Origin: Ignatzschineria ureiclastica | GTDB taxonomy: Bacteria > Pseudomonadota > Gammaproteobacteria > Cardiobacteriales > Wohlfahrtiimonadaceae | DNA: 64,000 nt | Direction of reading: 5' to 3' | Assembly (NCBI RefSeq): GCF_003121845.1 | Contig: NZ_QEWQ01000003.1 | Location: 250,501 to 314,500 of the forward strand | In this document: piece after piece, positions 60,567 to 64,000 of the stretch | Layout: each line of letters opens with the position of its first letter | Numbering within the stretch: the stretch's first letter is position 1 | Program-made: the position numbers and the translations under genes | Notes under the pieces: generated by a model | Database searches by the model: none | Told to the model about the DNA's origin: nothing | The model's input: the letters and a program-made list of their open reading frames with translations, nothing else

Positions 60567-61445
60567 TTACACGGAACGTTTAATTTTCAATAAAATACCG
60601 TCTAATTCATCTAACGAGTTATATCGAATGACGACTTCCCCTTTCCCTTTTTTACGCGCTTTAATTTCGGTCATCGCGCCCAAAACTTCACTTAAATTAC
60701 GCTCTAATGACAAAAGATCAGGATCTTTTTCAGTTTTTTTCACATCTTTAACATTACCTGCTAACTGCTGTTTCACTAAGCGTTCAGTATCACGAACCGT
60801 TAAAGCCTGCTCAACCACTTGCTGAGCAACCGCCAACTGCTTTTTAGCTGGCAATGCCAATAATGCTCTTGCGTGCCCCATATCAAGCTTTCCTTCGGAT
60901 AATAACGCTTGTACCTCAGGCGCTAAATCTAACAGGCGTAACGTATTGGTAATAGATGAACGAGAGCGACCAATGACATCCCCCACTTCTTGATGTGTCA
61001 AAGAGAACTCTTCGATCAAGCGCTTTAATGCAATCGCCGTTTCAACAGGATTAAGATCTTCCCGTTGGATATTCTCAATAAGGGCGACCGCTAAGGCTTC
61101 CTGATCACTCATCTCTTTAAAGATGACAGGCACACGCTCTAATCCGGCAAGCTGCGAAGCTCTCCAACGTCTCTCACCTGCTAAAATCTCAAAGCGAGAA
61201 TCCCCTTTCACACTGCGCACTACAATCGGCTGAATAATCCCTTGCGACTTAATAGAATTTGCCAATGCTTCAAGTGCCGATTCATCAAAGAAACGACGTG
61301 GCTGATATTGCCCTGGCATTAATTTATCAATCGCCAACTCTTTTACCGCAGATTTATCTACATTCGCATGGCTATCTGTCGCAACGTCTGCACTTTTTTG
61401 ACTTAGAAGCATCTCTAAGCCACGACCTAATCCTCTTTTTTTCAC
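60567..61445 (-). CDS. parB: chromosome-partitioning protein ParB
   Basis: CTP-dependent clamp that loads on parS sites and positions the origin. Visible are the GERRWRASQLAG box, ENIQREDLNPVETAIAL, the helix-turn-helix LTHQEVGDVIGRSRSSITNT, and a C-terminal dimer domain. 292 residues. Its start overlaps the parA stop by 4 bases. No good parS was found in the window. Confidence 0.95.
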   Translation of the reverse strand: MKKRGLGRGLEMLLSQKSADVATDSHANVDKSAVKELAIDKLMPGQYQPRRFFDESALEALANSIKSQGIIQPIVVRSVKGDSRFEILAGERRWRASQLAGLERVPVIFKEMSDQEALAVALIENIQREDLNPVETAIALKRLIEEFSLTHQEVGDVIGRSRSSITNTLRLLDLAPEVQALLSEGKLDMGHARALLALPAKKQLAVAQQVVEQALTVRDTERLVKQQLAGNVKDVKKTEKDPDLLSLERNLSEVLGAMTEIKARKKGKGEVVIRYNSLDELDGILLKIKRSV

Positions 61446-62227
61446 GCTGACCTCTTTTTCTTACTGCGGGCAATAACTTCACGAGCAAGCTCGGTATACG
61501 CCTCTGCCCCTTTTGATTTTGCATCGTACACGGTAATCGGCACACCATAACTTGGCGCTTCTGCTAATCTTACATTTCTAGGAATAATGGTTTCAAACAT
61601 CTTCTCTTCAAAATGCGCTGTTAAATTCTCAGATACTTGTACGGCTAACGTATTACGGCCATCATACATCGTACGCAATACCCCCATAATATTGAGCGCC
61701 GGATTGGTACTCTCTTTCACCGTTGAGATCGTCTCAATTAGCCCAGAAATCCCTTCTAGAGCATAATATTCGCATTGCACCGGGATAATCAGGTCTGTTG
61801 CTACCGCAAACGCATTGAGCGTCAACATATTCAATGAGGGCGCACAATCGAGTACAATATAATCAAAGTTGCTCAAGATTGGTGTTAATGCCTCTTTTAG
61901 GCGATAAACTCCATTGGCCTCTTGCGCAAGGATCACTTCAACCCCCGTCAAATCGCCATTCGCTCCGATCAAGCGCATATTCGCCTGTTCTAAATCTAAA
62001 ATAGTATCTGCTAAGGTTGCTTCGCCTAACAATAGATCGACAACCCCATACTCTAATGTTTGTTTATCAACCCCAATTCCGGTCGTTGCATTACCTTGCG
62101 GATCGAGATCGATCAAAAGTACATTCGGACGAACTTTACTTTGGGTTAAAGCTGCAGCTAAATTTACCGCCGTTGTTGTTTTTCCAACGCCACCTTTCTG
62201 ATTTGCTACTGCAATAATGGTTGCCAA
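61442..62227 (-). CDS. parA: chromosome-partitioning ATPase ParA (Soj)
   Basis: Deviant Walker A ATPase (KGGVGKTTTAVNLAAAL) that forms a DNA-bound gradient pulled along by ParB. LLIDLDPQGNATTGIG and VLDCAPSLNML are intact. 261 residues. It follows rsmG on the same strand, across a 283-base gap in which I see no gene and no clear regulatory site. Confidence 0.96.
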   Translation of the reverse strand: MATIIAVANQKGGVGKTTTAVNLAAALTQSKVRPNVLLIDLDPQGNATTGIGVDKQTLEYGVVDLLLGEATLADTILDLEQANMRLIGANGDLTGVEVILAQEANGVYRLKEALTPILSNFDYIVLDCAPSLNMLTLNAFAVATDLIIPVQCEYYALEGISGLIETISTVKESTNPALNIMGVLRTMYDGRNTLAVQVSENLTAHFEEKMFETIIPRNVRLAEAPSYGVPITVYDAKSKGAEAYTELAREVIARSKKKRSA

Positions 62228-62510
62228 TTGCGCCTTCCTTTATCTGTTTCAACTCTTCATTCAATAATTAATGGGGCTTTCCTCAACTAATGAAAAATAT
62301 CCGACCACTGAAATATTGATTTTGCTTATTTTCATTCAAATAACATTATGTTTCAAATAGATTTTATGCCTTTACACTGATATTGATCATAAACCCCGAT
62401 CTTCAAGTGTGGCATTTACCGACCTTTAACATAACCACTTATATATTGATATTATTCATTAATACTACTATTTCTCTATATCTACTCATTGCAGCGCAAC
62501 AATAGTGACA

Positions 62511-63143
62511 TTATCTTTTTAATAAAATCAGATGTCGCTCTTCTGCTAAATGCGGAACCGTTAAGCTAATGACTTCACGATGTGGAAATCCTGTGACATT
62601 TTGCCATTCGGCATCAAGCCACTTCCCTTTCATTGCGACCATACTGCCTGTGGGTTTTAAGAGATGCTCCGACCATTTCACCATATCTTCGCCACTTGCA
62701 AACGCCCGAGATAGCACTGCATCAAACCCTTCTTCAGGATCATAATCCTGCACCCTTGATGTGACGATTGTGACATTATCCAACCCAAGCTCGAGCTTCA
62801 TCTGTGTTAAAAAACGAGTTCGCTTTGTGGCGCTATCAAGCAATGTCCAAGCGCATTCTGGCATCACGATCGAGAGCGGAATGCCCGGCAATCCTGCCCC
62901 TGTTCCCACATCAATAAATCGCCCCTCAGGGAAACGCGCCCGAAGCTCCGGCACTAAGACTAGAGAGTCCAACAGATGTTTAATAATCATCTCATTAGGC
63001 TCTGTAATCGCCGTGAGATTGTAGGCTCGATTCCACAAGAGCATCCCTTGCAAATAGCGGGTCAGTTTATCACAAGCCCCCTCATCAATGGCAAAAGTGA
63101 GCTCTGATAATGCAAGCTTTACCATCTCTTGGTTAATACTCAT
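62511..63143 (-). CDS. rsmG: 16S rRNA (guanine-527-N7)-methyltransferase
   Basis: Methylates G527 of 16S rRNA; loss gives low-level streptomycin resistance. SAM motif DVGTGAGLPGIPLSIVMP, then LLDSATKRTRFL and SRAFASGEDMVKW. 210 residues. AAAGGA ribosome site. Usually downstream of mnmG; here mnmG is far away at the other end of the window. Confidence 0.96.
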   Translation of the reverse strand: MSINQEMVKLALSELTFAIDEGACDKLTRYLQGMLLWNRAYNLTAITEPNEMIIKHLLDSLVLVPELRARFPEGRFIDVGTGAGLPGIPLSIVMPECAWTLLDSATKRTRFLTQMKLELGLDNVTIVTSRVQDYDPEEGFDAVLSRAFASGEDMVKWSEHLLKPTGSMVAMKGKWLDAEWQNVTGFPHREVISLTVPHLAEERHLILLKR

Positions 63144-63382
63144 CGTGTCATTTTCCTTTATTCTCTATCTGTTAGTAAACATTCGCACAAAATGAATGTC
63201 TATTTTTACTGCACTCAAGCCATTTGAGCATCTAATACAGCTGTCAACCATCTCTAAAAGCAACAAGGGATACAATTTGCATCCCTCATTCTTCACACAA
63301 TTCTGCCACAATCCTTTATGCCGATTGCGATGAATCTTGTTAATTCACCTTATCGATTCAGCGTGTCGAATCACCTCGTCAA

Positions 63383-64000
63383 TTATCCCTTTAAAGGCAT
63401 CTCTTTAGGTAGTGGGTAAATTCTAACACGACTACCTTTGGCGGTTGTCTGATTCTCTTTCATCTCAATTAAGCAATTAGCATCGCTCAAACCACTGAGC
63501 ATTGCCGACCCTTGACGACCGACAGAATCAACAAAATATTCGCCTCGCTCATCCTGATAGAAATTACCTCGTAAGAATTCCCGGCGCGGTTGAATTTTAT
63601 CACTTCCAAAATTAATCGTTGCCATTAATTGTGGCAATTGTGGTGAAAGCCCCATCAATTTTTTGAGCGCAGGATAGGCTAATAGATAGAATGTCGCATA
63701 AGCTGAAACAGGATTTCCCGGCAACATTAAGATATGGCATTGACCAATTTTACCCCAACCAAAAGGTTTCCCTGGCTTAATGGCTAACTTCCACATATTC
63801 AACTCACCCAACTCTGTGATCGCTTTAGCAATAAAATCCGCCTCGCCCACTGAAGCACCGCCGCTTAGAATAATCAGATCATTCTCTTTGGTAGCACGAG
63901 TTAATGCCGATAAGACATCTTCATAGCTATCCCGTAAAATACCGCCATCTATGACCTTACCCAGACTGTGAATCCACGCCAACAACTGATAACGGTTGGC
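63383..64000 (-). CDS. moeA: molybdopterin molybdenumtransferase MoeA (5' end outside window)
   Basis: Inserts molybdenum into adenylylated molybdopterin. The frame is open to the right edge, so about 205 C-terminal residues of ~400 are present. NRYQLLAWIHSLGKVIDGG, LSGGASVGEADFI, KLAIKPGKPFGWGKI and LPGNPVSAYATFYLL are diagnostic, followed by the C-terminal beta domain. The 239-base gap to rsmG shows no gene. Confidence 0.96.
   Translation of the reverse strand, partial: ANRYQLLAWIHSLGKVIDGGILRDSYEDVLSALTRATKENDLIILSGGASVGEADFIAKAITELGELNMWKLAIKPGKPFGWGKIGQCHILMLPGNPVSAYATFYLLAYPALKKLMGLSPQLPQLMATINFGSDKIQPRREFLRGNFYQDERGEYFVDSVGRQGSAMLSGLSDANCLIEMKENQTTAKGSRVRIYPLPKEMPLKG

Noticed and set aside
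62228-62510. Possible small gene between rsmG and parA
   Set aside because: No frame with a ribosome site and plausible product on either strand.

Overview
The window is AT-rich chromosomal DNA of a gammaproteobacterium. Evidence for this: a cyoABCDE cytochrome bo3 oxidase cluster, an aas-lplT pair, YheS, YdfG, YgfZ, an SdhL-type shikimate dehydrogenase paralogue, the hemC-hemD-hemX-hemY order, cmk-rpsA-ihfB, and a complete atpIBEFHAGDC operon beside parA/parB and rsmG. A member of the Ignatzschineria/Wohlfahrtiimonas (Cardiobacteriales-like) group would fit, but that is an impression from gene content and base composition, not a measured placement. Almost everything is core or housekeeping DNA. 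I see no rRNA, tRNA, CRISPR, prophage, plasmid genes or complete insertion sequence.

Layout. 1-8.2 kb: 3' part of mnmG, a secreted protein with about nine peptidoglycan-binding-like repeats, folP and the ABC-F protein yheS. 8.3-13.7 kb: a non-autonomous repeat element, then cyoABCDE. 14-21.5 kb: ydfG-like dehydrogenase, an M19 dipeptidase, an outer-membrane beta-barrel with an EF-hand-like tail, alr, a GST, ygfZ, a phosphofructokinase and ridA. 21.9-26.3 kb: a TetR repressor divergent from aas-lplT (lysophospholipid uptake and re-acylation), with paired palindromes between them. 26.5-31.4 kb: pepT, an AbgT transporter and a YjgR-type ATPase. 31.7-33.2 kb: an M-box magnesium riboswitch with terminator controlling a short mgtE. 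33.5-41.5 kb: metG, ispD-ispF, sdhL, ihfB, rpsA, cmk. 41.8-46.6 kb: hemC, a hemD-hemX fusion and hemY. 46.9-53.4 kb: birA, then ppk1, an SLC13 transporter, an aspartate/aromatic aminotransferase and a 33-residue membrane peptide read as one unit. 53.4-64 kb: the ATP synthase operon, parB, parA, rsmG and the 3' part of moeA.

The most notable non-genic signal is a family of about 175-bp intergenic elements with imperfect terminal inverted repeats beginning TATAGT (four full copies, three fragments). They sit just downstream of terminator hairpins. One truncated copy lies immediately upstream of folP and carries a promoter-like pair of boxes. Other points worth attention are the M-box in a gammaproteobacterium together with an MgtE lacking its N domain, the HemD-HemX fusion that keeps an internal ribosome-binding site, the multi-repeat secreted protein behind mnmG, the EF-hand-like tail on a beta-barrel, the 33-residue peptide behind the aminotransferase, and a palindromic DnaA-box-containing site between lplT and pepT. 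mnmG lies about 61 kb from rsmG-parA-parB-atp, so a neighbourhood that is usually contiguous near the origin is split here.
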